From Schistosoma haematobium (Eukaryota > Platyhelminthes > Trematoda > Strigeidida > Schistosomatidae): a stretch of DNA of 64,000 nucleotides. Below are positions 50,701-57,852 of the stretch, piece by piece. Position 1 is the first letter of the stretch; the number at the start of each line of letters is the position of its first letter. The notes below the pieces were generated by a model. The model was not told the origin of the DNA, ran no database searches, and worked only from the letters and a program-made list of their open reading frames with translations. The stretch spans positions 48,401,364 to 48,465,363 of the forward strand of contig NC_067196.1 in assembly GCF_000699445.3 (NCBI RefSeq). The letters run 5' to 3'. Position numbers and translations under genes: made by a program.

Positions 50701-52123
50701 GCAAAGAAGAGAAAGATGTTAGTTTGAAAGAGAAAAGTGAACAGCTCTACGTTATAACAAAAACTACTCTCAGAGTTAAACATTTAGTATATGGAAGCAA
50801 TCAATGTTTTATAAATTTAATTAGTACTAAAAGTGAAAATTTTCCAAACGCTAAACACATGGTTTATCTCCCAAAAACACCCGACTACTTACAAGTTACA
50901 TTTGAATGCGTTTACATAATCGAAATGGAACTCAGAGTTCAAAAACAAAGCAGGTGGCCAGTTATGTACGCACAACAGATAAACATGAAAGCCGAAATTA
51001 AAGTCATAAAAAACTGGTTATAAAACGATTGGGAATAGTTGACACCGAATACAGAGGAAATACCGCAAATATACAAACTAAGTGTCGAATAAATGCACAA
51101 CAACAAAAAAGAAACTATCTATCACAAAACACATGGATCAGCTGTAAAATTATTTGTTACTAACAAAAAATAACATCTATGACTTATAAAAAGGAATAGA
51201 TTAGAAAGGTGAACTTCAGTTTGGGTTAACACAAAAGAAGTCTCGTTTTGTTACTACTAAACAAAGAAATAACTTAAAAGGACCTAATACATTACAATAT
51301 ACTTTAATTCACTATTTATTACTTACTTACTTACGCCTGTTACCCCTCGTAGAGGAGCATAGGCTGCCCAATTCACTATTTATACGAATCATCAAATCCG
51401 GACCAAACTGCCAAATACCCTATGAGTCGTCTAACGTTTAGACCAGGGGTCCATCTTATGACATTAAGTAGGAAACTATTTCTAACCTAATTATAATAGG
51501 AATACTTTCTCGCTTGTAACTGAAAATTCGATCCTAATGTTAACAATCCTCAAGAGAAAAGCATGCGTAAAGATAGTTGTCATCATGAAGCGAAACTAAT
51601 TTTTAGAAACACTGGGAATGATCACAAAGTACAGTTAAACTGGAACAATTAATCGATAGATTCTTAGTGTTCAGCACTTAATAAACAAATCACAATTTAT
51701 TGAGCGGAACTATTTTCAAATAAAATGAATAGTTCTTATAAACGGAATAATTCGATACTGTGCTGAAACTGCTAAATATTCAATTCACGGTACCCAACAT
51801 AAAAGCCAATCAATGAATAAAGACATACTAATTCTGCATATCCGAAAAGTATACACGAATAAAGCAACAATTGTATTCAGACATAATTTACAGTACTTTG
51901 ATAACGTAGACTCCTGGTTGTTAACAGTGTCAACCGCTGATGAGCAGTCATCATTGGGTGTACAATATCCTTTTTTAGGATTGTATTTATTGTTATCGTT
52001 AGCATGGAACGATTGCCAAAACAGAAGACGATCCCCACCAGATCCAGAGGAAGAAAGAAAAATCCCTCTTGGCAGGATTTCTTTCTCATTCCAATAAATT
52101 AAACTTGAACCGACATCGGTCAT
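26182..52123 (-). CDS. NPRL3: NPRL3-like GATOR1 subunit (gene span, nine exons)
   Basis: NPRL3 with NPRL2 and DEPDC5 forms GATOR1, the lysosomal GAP complex that switches off Rag GTPases and hence TORC1 when amino acids are scarce. Nine minus-strand exons join in one frame: 52123-51897, 48592-48478, 44530-44144, 43458-43246, 41744-41247, 39186-38969, 28855-28621, 27924-27730 and 26730-26182. All introns are GT-AG and phases agree at every join. The model gives 878 residues, against about 570 in vertebrates; the excess is Ser/Asn-rich loops. Family landmarks run in order from FLSSSGSGGDRLLF to LEEIMFKEQIKRS. Introns of 685-10,113 bp carry SINE, RTE and Penelope insertions, and intron 6 holds an antisense GPCR gene. 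The least certain points are the first donor (GTACTG) and whether exon 1 is truly first. Confidence 0.85.
27730..27924 (-). CDS. NPRL3: NPRL3 exon 8
   Basis: 195 bp, phase 0 at both ends, from TTGTAG to CAA|GTAAAT. It starts LLTSFSTSFILKDHF and ends EKINLIAWLLRRRLIIQ. This corresponds to the winged-helix region with a W-L-RRRLLIQ motif that precedes the LHTY strand in NPRL3. Confidence 0.85.
28621..28855 (-). CDS. NPRL3: NPRL3 exon 7
   Basis: 235 bp from AAAATCTAG to GAG|GTAATT, after a 10.1 kb intron. It encodes FINALSPTISLYNLAQRF, LALWLIYRGHALIVYPIV, NNMYILAPHS and LIGQFATSFPDVNFAE. These match the NPRL3 segment with the YWGKAIIIYPL-type strand and the following EQFxxxFP helix. Confidence 0.9.
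29290..29430 (-). mobile_element. Degenerate tRNA-derived SINE remnant
   Basis: The minus strand contains GTGGTGTGGTGGTTAAG (A-box-like), TTCCAACCACTAGGTTG and a weak B-box-like ACTTCGATTCGG about 70 bases later. The spacing is roughly that of a tRNA. It is too eroded to classify. Confidence 0.35.
30904..31128 (-). CDS. Small unidentified membrane-type ORF
   Basis: 74 codons with a hydrophobic stretch (YYVYFLTIICFTDFVAYATY) followed by a basic, well-mixed tail (GMPASRRLRGFNREQLYSD). The tail's codon use looks coding. No family is recognised. It lies in NPRL3 intron 6 on the same strand. An acceptor-like GTTGACAG at about 31023 would start a terminal exon in the phase left by NPRL3 exon 6, so it could be an alternative last exon, a separate small gene or chance. 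Confidence 0.3.
   Translation of the reverse strand: MNPNPSWFCCCLNPYYVYFLTIICFTDFVAYATYVDRYKYHVAPLGSGMPASRRLRGFNREQLYSDRIGLSWIM
32639..33871 (+). CDS. Rhodopsin-like GPCR, intronless
   Basis: A 410-residue seven-helix receptor, presumably in the plasma membrane. The N-terminus has N-glycosylation sites (Asn2, Asn7). Helices lie at roughly 27-55, 98-125, 138-168, 183-205, 220-248, 284-312 and 330-358. Family A marks are Asp109 in helix 2 (LALVDF), Cys139 and Cys211 for the extracellular disulphide, and ERF (163-165) in place of DRY. The helix 7 NPxxY motif is missing; the equivalent reads GLRFYLY (348-354). Loop 1 is long and Ser/Thr-rich. This fits divergent flatworm orphan or peptide receptors, possibly the platyhelminth-specific PROF1 group, but ligand and subfamily are inference. 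The start follows GGAGGACA. AATAAA at 34037-34042 could end the transcript. It lies antisense within NPRL3 intron 6. Confidence 0.9.
   Translation: MNSSNNNLTSNFDGTRHNACLEYELPNLFVAIFGFFTIIFGSAGSILTYTYLFMFRRSSKTVSVTTTTTRTERTSNNSCSSAGGSDIQPKQSNLRESTQLLMACLALVDFLGQNISCLRYTILALKQYDIRLFYTDIFCRLQLFAEYCCQDSSAWFMCAMTGERFWLLAKPTSSYGMNKKQIKPAVLVLTICTLVIIGKNSVLLAGSQDVCSEGYTDKTFFLVDLIFKCLIPFILLMTTSIGNLVLMHRQLVKMHSEHMTINKGLSIVTMSRKDKKKLPPTTAAMWEVIFACRMMIVSSIVYIIGALPINLFKLSMSNFKNVLTARDICSVTDIIYNTINIMFWTCVGLRFYLYIFSSPRVRRDMFLICRMILVKLHCLSPIRRKSKRNETSQSKSGITEVSRSQTTGKT
34037..34042 (+). promoter_or_regulatory. Candidate poly(A) signal of GPCR gene
   Basis: AATAAA about 166 bp beyond the GPCR stop codon on the same strand. 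AT-rich context makes chance occurrence possible. Confidence 0.4.
36022..36272 (-). mobile_element. Sm-alpha-type SINE, palindromic deletion copy
   Basis: The 75-bp arms 36022-36096 and 36159-36233 are inverted repeats differing at one position (GTCAATTGAAG against GTCAATTAAAG). The 62-bp middle carries a B box (GGGTTCGAATC on the minus strand). The A-box half seen in the copies at 18812 and 39328 is absent, consistent with deletion between CCTA microhomologies. The family 3' block AATCTCCACAAAACCC follows to about 36272. A hammerhead with intact core lies at 36073-36122. Confidence 0.8.
36073..36122 (-). ncRNA. Hammerhead ribozyme in SINE
   Basis: The minus strand reads GGATGTGCACTG, core CTGAGGA, an imperfect helix II (GCCCC...AGGAC), then GAAAC, GGCC, GTC and CAGTG. 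The core boxes CUGANGA and GAAA and the cleavage triplet GUC are all present; self-cleavage would fall between 36078 and 36077. Helix I pairs CACTG with CAGTG. Helix III is the 8-base palindrome ACGGCCGT with no loop, so it would be stable only as a dimer, as in other minimal schistosome hammerheads. It sits directly after the tRNA-like promoter. Confidence 0.75.
38470..38640. other. Possible old repeat, unclassified
   Basis: Balanced base composition against AT-rich surroundings (AACCTGGGCCAACGG and similar), without an open frame. No second copy is seen in the window. Confidence 0.2.
38969..39186 (-). CDS. NPRL3: NPRL3 exon 6
   Basis: 218 bp from CATAAAATAG to AAAGA|GTATGT. It encodes INEIYPVCFCLPHKAYC and IRPYHALMLLLRKSDLL, the two most diagnostic NPRL3 motifs (FCLPHK and RPYHALLLL). 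It ends two bases into a codon, completed by the first base of exon 7 to give Asp. Confidence 0.9.
39328..39630 (-). mobile_element. Sm-alpha-type SINE with tRNA-like head
   Basis: On the minus strand: GCCAGCTCAGTGGTTTA (A box), then GGGTTCGAATCCCG (B box) about 50 bases on, as in a tRNA, then the hammerhead region. That has CTGAAGA, a helix II GTCC...CGAC, but AAAAC instead of GAAAC, and CAGTC. The 3' family block AACAATCTCCACAACCCC ends it. The right inverted arm is mostly missing. It lies in NPRL3 intron 5. Confidence 0.8.
41247..41744 (-). CDS. NPRL3: NPRL3 exon 5
   Basis: 498 bp, phase 0 at both ends, from TCCTCCTAG to AAA|GTAAGT. It begins IGSQVRRAELVFNYLRDQRD, a helix aligning with the residues after the N-terminal domain. 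A long low-complexity Asn/Ser loop follows. It ends LCAELKSILDSVCKTGHVNV, the helix before the conserved FCLPHK segment of exon 6. Confidence 0.85.
41887..41947. repeat. Strong hairpin in NPRL3 intron 4
   Basis: Arms 41887-41907 and 41927-41947 (AAATAAGAAAGTTTGGTTCAG-type, 21 nt) pair with one mismatch across a 19-nt loop. Pairing extends a few bases outward with a bulge. It has the size of a pre-miRNA stem but may be a small foldback remnant. Confidence 0.5.
43246..43458 (-). CDS. NPRL3: NPRL3 exon 4
   Basis: 213 bp, phase 0 at both ends, from TTCAAAG to TTG|GTGAGT. It encodes LDHNIFIGAAF (completing the KIYIK-LDHN strand pair) and then TTMISFTVGFLMDSSAPPSV and YLTELSRL, the best conserved strand-helix unit of the N-terminal domain. 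Confidence 0.85.
44144..44530 (-). CDS. NPRL3: NPRL3 exon 3
   Basis: 387 bp, phase 0 at both ends, from TGTCCTAG to AAG|GTAATT. It starts LISERTM, carries a long Ser/Asn/Pro-rich insertion absent from vertebrate NPRL3, and ends in the helix and strand VLLSLLHQQTQALQRKIYIK. Confidence 0.8.
44930..45108 (-). mobile_element. Penelope-like element, inverted 5' segment
   Basis: The minus strand encodes QVYRKPTHTDQILNYNSNN and HKINCVHILFKRVRTHCS, the conserved Penelope RT-to-linker region. It points away from the rest of the element, which starts at 45109 on the plus strand. In intact elements this block directly precedes the FxKNGYP region found at 45110. Confidence 0.75.
45109..45899 (+). pseudogene. 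Penelope-like element C-terminus with GIY-YIG nuclease
   Basis: From 45108 the frame reads VFQKNGYPIKFIKK and a stop, then IALPYIKGISETATRLLKTF and the open frame 45273-45899. The latter includes IIYKINCANCEKHYIGQSER, the GIY-YIG endonuclease motif in its Cys-rich setting, then EFVEAWHSG and a basic, low-complexity tail. Penelope-like elements pair such a nuclease with an RT; here the RT is missing apart from the inverted piece. It lies in NPRL3 intron 2, transcribed opposite to that gene. Its family differs from the Penelope copies at 57.8-59.8 kb. Confidence 0.8.
45975..47825 (+). mobile_element. SR2-like RTE deletion derivative
   Basis: Starts with a CTCCGCCTGGAGTCCCTCCG-type 5' UTR near 45985 and keeps a typical RTE 3' end (GGATGTGGCAACTTGAAC to GATTGGCTGAC, near 47756-47819). 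That end is like 17545-17600. The RT core and C-terminal domain between are deleted at about 47740-47750. It lies inside NPRL3 intron 2. Confidence 0.8.
46118..47749 (+). CDS. RTE endonuclease ORF, RT lost
   Basis: An uninterrupted 543-codon frame. The N-terminal AP endonuclease shows YLGTWNVRTMWDTG (about residues 45-60), ISETHW, GVAVMLSK, CYAPTNGYNEN, MGDLNTEVG and RIDHICIN. The late SDH motif is absent: MEDVRTNTAFLRD follows RIDHICIN directly, whereas the copy near 14480 has a SDHALI segment there. An alpha-helical linker follows, then the very start of RT (IKSGKAAGSDNIPAEALKAD, VPTDWKE), and the frame ends a few codons later at CISL. Without the SDH residues and the RT catalytic core it cannot mobilise itself. 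Confidence 0.8.
   Translation: MNLLNSALGVRRSSFRRTMTPHNESRIPSEVTRSMPLLTTRVTIYLGTWNVRTMWDTGRAFQIAAEMRRYNLEVPGISETHWTKVGQQRLTSGELLLYSGHDEENAPHTQGVAVMLSKQAQNTLIGWGSHGPRIIKASFKTKKEGMTINVIQCYAPTNGYNENTKDQFYNRLQSIVKKCPTKDLTILMGDLNTEVGMNNIGYEDSMGRHRLGERNENGKRFANPCAFNKPVVGGTIFPHKRIHKITWTSPDHTTQNRIDHICINKTFRRTMEDVRTNTAFLRDTDKLNKCRIVLSNKFQAFHDLLNGEGTTAESNWKGIKEAITSTCHEVLGHKKHHHKEWITVDTLDKIQERRNKNVAIKTSRTRAEKAKTQAEYTEVNKKVKRSIRTDKRKYAEDLATTAEKAAREGNMRQLYDITKKLSGNRRKAERPVKSKEGKVITNIEEQRNRWVEHFKELLSRPTPLNIEAASTALPINVGPPTIEETSMAIGQIKSGKAAGSDNIPAEALKADVAATARILHILFNKIWDEEQVPTDWKEHCISL
48478..48592 (-). CDS. NPRL3: NPRL3 exon 2
   Basis: 115 bp between TTTCTTCAG and GTAAGT. Only one of its frames is open, encoding PTSVGSSTIEAITPSPRLK and ending ENPFALS. 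This corresponds to the variable linker and the start of the helix before the conserved N-terminal domain core. Confidence 0.75.
49457..50470 (+). mobile_element. RTE 5' UTR and endonuclease fragment
   Basis: Aligns by eye with 13070-14110 of the RTE at 13052: GTAAGACTAAA, GTCGTACTGCTC, AAAAGGTCGA, CAGCGGTAA, then GTTGGAGCTTTTGATGTTTGAAC (the GAFNVRTL start, now with a stop). Similarity ends before the GDLN motif. No RT follows, so the 3' part is missing rather than the 5' part. Located in NPRL3 intron 1. Confidence 0.75.
51322..51377 (-). mobile_element. RTE-type 3' terminus remnant
   Basis: On the minus strand CAGCCTATGCTCCTCTACG is followed by AGGGGTAACAGGCGTAAG and (TAAG)n. It resembles 8879-8925 and marks the very end of an RTE-clade element with a tetranucleotide tail. 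Confidence 0.5.
51897..52123 (-). CDS. NPRL3: NPRL3 exon 1 (N-terminus)
   Basis: The ATG at 52123 opens a frame with ILPRGIFLSSSGSGGDRLLF, matching the beta-strand that begins NPRL3 proteins (a strand, SSG, then a basic LLFR-like motif). The donor proposed is AA|GTACTG after 51897. It is the only GT nearby that supplies the two codon bases needed by exon 2. The same GTACTG hexamer is used in PEN-2 at 61283, so the weak consensus is tolerable here. Confidence 0.7.
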
Positions 52124-53519
52124 TGGAAGTTAAATTTTGTTGGATAACAGAAGTCACTGGAAGTGATAATTTAAAAAAAACATTATTTCCTAATGATATT
52201 GATAATATGGAGGAAAGAAACTTAAAACCACAATAGAGTTATATTCATAAACAAAAATTTATCTATTGCATTAAAGTCAAACTGGAACCAATCATCAACC
52301 GTATATATTCCAACACTAGATATCTTAAAAGTGGTATATATGGAAGATTTCAAATATACGATGTAAAATAATAACGTACAGCTTAGTATAATAGTCCTAA
52401 CATTATTTTATTCTCAAAACTTTCCATCCATTCTTAGCAGTTCCTTTTCATAATTAATTGATCTCTTTATATTAAGTTAGTGTGCATTCTCAATAAATGA
52501 CGGCGATCTCTAACCAAAAGCTATCATCAGTGAATCAACAAGTGGAAGTCAGGTATTTTTGTGCAAGTATTTACTATCTTAGAATCTCAACATTATCTCC
52601 TGACAACTGTCTTGATAAAAATAACTTATCACTCAAACTGAAGACCCAAATAAACAGCACAAACTATTAAAACACTGATTTAGGAATATTCCAAAAGAAA
52701 TACGTGGAAAAACAAACTCTCTGTACGGAGATACCAGTTCACTTGAAGTTTAGGACTCGCATTATACATAAATATGAATAAAGCCGCAGAAAACTAACTT
52801 TGAACATTATAAATCTGTCCTAGAAAAATATATAAACGAAGACAAAGAACGTCACTTTTGTTTCAAAGAACAGTGGTTGTGAACATTAAACCATAGTTTA
52901 CAAAAAATTATTGCATGAGGAGGAATAGTTTCATCTTGAACACAAAGATAAGAAGCAAAAGATTATTACCTTCACATCAAAAAGCATTCGTTAAGGATAG
53001 TAGAGAGGAGTTATGAAGCCCTATCTTACTTCGTTATTACTTTGACTCATAAGTATTCGTTAGAAGTAGCCAACCGAGACAATGTAAGCAAAGTTGACTG
53101 GTTTAAGACAAAAATATAATTGGATAAATAATATAGAGTTCAAGAACTATATTTTATTCACATTCTTAATAATGTTGAATTCCACTGGAAATTGACGATC
53201 ATTATTTTTCACTATCATTTTTTCTAAGTCATAAGGATTGGTAATGATATTTTTGGAGGTCATTACCGAGAACAAACATTTGATATAAGCTTGGATTAAT
53301 ACTAAAAAAGTGCATCAACACAAGTATGGTAATATATGAAAATAAGTCTCAAAATCAAAAAAAAGTATGCGGACTGTTGGTCATTCAAAACAGAGCCTTT
53401 AAACATGCTTAAGTACTAATGATGAGTCGAAAGACCATGACAGACCCTTATTGTTTCTGTGTACACATTAACCTTGAAATTTACCTTAAAAAATAAGATT
53501 TACTGAGTCTGTTTAAATG
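52124..53519. other. 5' flank of NPRL3, nothing recognised
   Basis: AT-rich sequence upstream of the NPRL3 start. Promoter and any 5' untranslated exon would lie here, but I can point to no convincing element. Confidence 0.4.
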
Positions 53520-54120
53520 AATTTAGATTCCAAGCCAACAACTGTTATGCTTCCTGATATAGAGACTTCATTCCATTTGTTGAACAGAACTATTTTCTGT
53601 TGAAGGGTGTATTTGAGTTTACTAAAATCTTAAAGGCTCTTTACATAAACACCTCAAACAGAGTGAGGGTGTACAACCAACCTCCTCCATCGTTCCACTT
53701 AAGCAGTGTGGTTAAACAGAATTATCGAATTCCATCATTCGTTTTCGACTTTACGATCAATGACGCTTCTGGAAACAACTCTGATGTAAGTAAATAGTCA
53801 TGGTGTAAATCTGTTATCCTGAGGAGGATTTTTCGGATTTTAGAAGACGGGTGATGTTGCCGTGGTGTGATGATACACAATATATGCAAATCGCACTTGG
53901 TGGATTGCCAATTAGTATCTATGGTTATGATATGCATTTTGAATCTAAATGCAAGCTACTTTTAAAACACTAGAAGTGTTCTGTACCTGTACTCACACTT
54001 GGTAATGAATCATCAGATGTAGCTAAAACGTTTATGCATCTATGTAGTTGTGTTCAAGGACAGCGATGATAACTTAATTGGTATCACTATCTTCAAACAC
54101 CGGCTTTAGTGGCTTGGATA
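53520..54120 (+). mobile_element. Eroded RTE reverse transcriptase fragment
   Basis: Frames read DIETSFHLLNRTIF, LKGVFEFTKILKALYINTSN, VFDFTINDASGNNSDV, CDDTQYMQIALGGLP, MHFESKCKLLLK and PVLTLGNESSDVAKTF. Step by step these match the minus-strand RTE copy (DIRAAFDSLDRTVLW, KFINILTALYTNTSG, LFNFAIGDILETALMDV, CDNAQGMQSALNQLA, CFAPSKCKVLLQ, PVLTLDGEQMDVVEKL). It has several frame changes and is clearly much older than that copy. Confidence 0.75.
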
Positions 54121-55140
54121 CATATTACAGATGTCCCAGTGGCCTCCATGTGGTGTAGTATTTACCAACACCAGGAAGCGATGGGAAAAGCGGAGGCGAT
54201 CAGTTTATAGTATGCCGCTGTGATATGAAAGAAAGCTGGGTACGACTGGCACTTGTCGATTCATGACAATATTCTGATTAGGAACCTAAAGATTGTGCAA
54301 CACAGTGGCTTCAGATGTCATCAAACATGTCTCTGAACATGAGACATTGACGATCCTTCTGTAGTTTTATTTGATATTATTTATCAAATGTGAGAGGGAC
54401 TCTCCGCAATAATTATTTCTGATTATATTTTCAATGAAATTATTTTTTCGACTATGTAGTACTCTCATTCATTTATTTTTATTGACTTATTTGTTGTTAA
54501 TTACACTCCTAATCCTACCTCTTACTTTTTATAATCTCATTACCTTATTTGTGCATCATATATTTATTTTGGTTGCCAGTTATACCAGTACTTATTTTCG
54601 TTAAATATACACGTAAATATGCTGTAAAAATAATCATGATTAATAATAACTTAGATATTTACACCGGTAATTAAGATAGAGATTTAATAAGTGAAGTCAT
54701 TACAGTGGTCATGACTTCCGCAGTTTTAAGAAACTAAACCATTGTTTGAAATCCGTTTTTACTAAGGATCAATATAAACTATTTGGGACTGAGTAGTTTG
54801 CGAATAAAAATAAATATGTAATCATTCGACTGTTACCAACTAAATACACTCTCTCATTTTGAGTAATGAAACTATTTTGATTATTTAAAATTGGCTGAAT
54901 AAGCATGGTCAAAATTGCCAAACTAAATAGTGTAGAGGGATTAGAAACCTAGACGCATGGTAAAAATCACCCGGAATAGGAAAATTATCAGGGCTTGGTT
55001 CCTCAAATTCAAGTAAATCTAGTTCAAGAGATCGACTCTTAGAGGCTTTGGAATTCTATGAAAACCGGGATACAGTGGTTGTTGAATCAATTTGTAAAAA
55101 CTAAGCAGTGTCTGTAGTTTAAATTAAATATTTCTCAATA
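54121..55140. other. Intergenic, nothing recognised
   Basis: AT-rich. The first 250 bases may be further eroded RTE sequence, but I cannot align them. Confidence 0.35.
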
Positions 55141-57020
55141 TTGTGGGGGTCAAGGTCAAGAACAACGATGATCAAACACAAGGAGTCGCCTAACATCCTC
55201 CATTCGGAAAGGCCAGGTTTCACAAGCATAGAGCAAAACTACTCTCACCAACGTGTTGTAGATCCAACCTTTTACAGCCAGACGGACATCACGAAGGCGC
55301 CAAAGGTGGCCCAGATTGGCATAAGCCGCTCTGGCTTTCACTATGCGTTAATTGATCTCATCACTCACGCCACCACCACCAGCACTTATGCAGCTACCCA
55401 GACACACCAACTTCTCGACTACGTCCATCTGCTCACCATCTAGGGTGAGTACAGGATTGGAATCCTGCCAGTCTTGTAGAAGTACTTTGCACTTCGAAGG
55501 TGCAAAGCACATGCCATACCTACGGACATTGACTGCCAACTGATTAAGTGCGGATTGCATGCCTTGGGCATTATCGCACAGTAAGAAAATATCATCCGCA
55601 TACTCAAGGTCGAGAAGTTTTTCCCCAGGCAACAGATCCACACCTCCATTAATTACATCCATCAGAGCTGTTTCCAGAATGTCGCCGATGGCAAAGTTGA
55701 AGAGGAATGGTGAGACTGGGCAACCCTGCCTAACCCCACTGCTCGAATGGAACAATGGAGAGAGGTGGTTGTATGCCCTCACTCTGCCTGAGGTGTTTGT
55801 ATATAGGGCCGTTAGAATGTTAATAAACTTCCCAGGCACACCCTTCTTCAATAGACAATCCCAGAGAACAGTCCTGTCCAACGAATCGAAGGCAGCCCTG
55901 ATGTCAAGAAACACTACGATTGTTGGCCTTTGAAAAGTATGGCGGTGTCCTAACATTTGGCGGAGGGTGAAGATATGATCAATACATCCTCGACCAGAAC
56001 GAAACCCAGCCTGCTCCTCGCGACTCAATCTTTCTCGGGTTTTGAACAGCCTACGAAGTATGACGGAAGCCAATAGCTTGGACGCAATCGGAAGTAGACT
56101 TATCCCCCGATAGTTGTTGCAGGAACGACGTGAACCCTTTTTAGAGATAGGGACAACTATCGACTCATTCCATGACGTTGGTACACTCTCTAGTTCCCAA
56201 ACCTTTGTAAACAACGTCGTCAATTCCTTAGTCAAAAATTCACCACCATCTTTAAAAAGAGCCGGAGGTAAGTCATCTGGGCCAGGTGATTTGTAACGCT
56301 TCAAGAGTTGGAGTTCCTTGCGGACTTCCGCCTCATTTGGTGGATCAGTCGTCACCGGCCATGGAGGGCAGGACAGTCTGACCGATGCTGCCGGAGCAGC
56401 AGGCCAGTTGAACTGCCCTTCGAAAAATTCTGTCCATTGTCCAAGACGTCGATGGATGTTAGTGATTGGCATCCCATCATCCTCGCAGATTGTTTCGCTC
56501 ACACCAGACTTCTTGCTGCCAGTGGCTTGGATGAGTTGGAAGAGCTTCCGGTAATTACCAGATGCAGCTGCTGCTTCCAGCTCATTAGCACGCTTCGACC
56601 ACCAGGCTTCTCGGTCCTTACGCAACATTCTTCGTTTGCGGTCATATTCACGGCCACCCGGAGTAGACCGACGGGCTTCAATGAGTTGTAAGGAACCTGC
56701 AGAAACCCAGTGCTTATAAGCGGGACGTTTCGCGAAGCCGCAAGCGGTCTTACTCGACATTTTCATGGCGTCATGAAGTTGCAACCAACGCTCATCTATA
56801 CTTTTCGGTGGGATGGTAGCTAGCCTAGAAGCCAGCTCGGTTCGATACTTACTTGCAACAGAAGTTGCAACCAGCTTGCTAACATCAATCCGTTGGTGGC
56901 GGTCACTTCGCTGTCCACTGAAAAGTAAGGTAAGATTGGCGCAGACCAAGGCATGGTCAGAGTCCAGATAGGTACTCCAAAAGGAGCGGCAGTCTTATAC
57001 ACAACCACGCCAGCGGTAGC
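55141..57020 (-). mobile_element. RTE-clade LINE, truncated at both ends
   Basis: Contains the end of the endonuclease (AISYRWRGCV near 57010 and FWSTYLDSDHALVCANL, partly out of frame), the whole RT (56949-55348) and the beginning of the C-terminal domain to 55156. Sequence then stops matching near 55141. The 5' side joins a fragment of another copy's 3' end near 57020. It is the best preserved RT of this family in the window. Confidence 0.8.
55156..56949 (-). pseudogene. RTE reverse transcriptase with one nonsense codon
   Basis: A 533-codon frame (56949-55348) ends at a TAA, and the same frame continues open to 55156 (KARAAYANLGHLWRLRDVRL, CETWPFRMEDVRRLLVFDHR). RT landmarks are KRYKSPGPDDLPPALFKDGG, NNYRGISLLPIASKLLASV, AGFRSGRGCIDHIFTLRQ, motif A VFLDIRAAFDSLD, motif B SGVRQGCPVSPFLFN and an intact catalytic box EYADDIFLL. 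Its start lies inside the endonuclease end (SDHALVCAN), so the ATG is internal. The C-terminal domain breaks off after DHRCS. Confidence 0.85.
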
Positions 57021-57021
57021 T

Positions 57022-57165
57022 GATCGCTACCAATATGGCTTAGCCCACTTGCCAATGACTTCATGGATCTGTGCCATGCTTTTGTTTGGCCACCCCTAGC
57101 TTTCTCTCAACCTACTCCTACACCATGAAACAAATGATTGATTACTGGGTAGTGACCAGTGTCAT
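57022..57165 (-). mobile_element. RTE 3'-end fragment
   Basis: The minus strand AGAAAGCTAGGGGTGGCC, AAAGCATGGCAC and CTAAGCCATATTGGTAG corresponds to 17184-17270 (AGAAAGTTAGGGGCGGCC, AACGTGGCAT, CTGAGCCATGTTGGTAG). At its left end it passes into endonuclease sequence of the copy below. Confidence 0.7.
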
Positions 57166-57184
57166 GTGCCAGATCCTGCTTAGT

Positions 57185-57715
57185 ACAGATCGAATCCTAT
57201 CGATCGAAGGCGGCCCTGATCTCGAGAAACACAATTTTTAATCTACAATAAGTATGACGGTGTTTTAACATTAGGCGGAGGGTGAAGACATGATCAATAC
57301 ATCCTCAATCAACATAAAATCCATCCTGCTCCTTAAGAATTAATTTTATCGGATTTTGAACAATCTTCGAAGCCAATAGTTTGAACGCCATCGGGAGTAG
57401 ACTTATCCATCGACAGCTGTTGCAAAAACGACGTGAACCCTTTTTAAAAATAGGAACAACTATCGACTAATTCCATGATATTAGAACACCCTCTAATTTC
57501 CCGACCTTTGTAAACAGCTCAGTCAGTTCCTTAACCAGAAAGTCTCAACCACCTTTAAAAAGGGCCAGAAGTAAGTCATTTGGGTCTGGTGATGTGGTGT
57601 TTCAGAAGTTGAATTTCCTTAGGGACTTCCGCCACGTTCGGCGGATTAGTTATCACGGGCCATGAAGACCAGGACAGTCTAATCGATTCTGCCAAGGCAG
57701 CAGAAGTTAGATGAT
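57185..57715 (-). mobile_element. Eroded RTE RT fragment
   Basis: Matches 55880-56410 of the neighbouring copy (for example GGCGGAGGGTGAAGACATGA, CGACGTGAACCCTTTTTA and CCAGGACAGTCTAATCGA) with many substitutions and small indels. The catalytic region beyond motif A is missing, and the sequence runs into the 3'-end fragment at 57165. Confidence 0.75.
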
Positions 57716-57838
57716 ACCACCTCTGAAAAAGAAACAACCTCAAAATCAATACCCACACACTATTTGTGAGTTAAAATATAGTCAAGTTATAATCACTAGT
57801 TGAGATCGTTAATTTTTTGTGACAGAATAATCAGAGTC

Positions 57839-57852
57839 AATTTTGAAATAAA
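57839..57852. repeat. Direct repeat flanking Penelope pair, left
   Basis: AATTTTGAAATAAA, repeated at 59789-59802. Its last seven bases overlap the start of the left palindrome arm. Confidence 0.55.
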
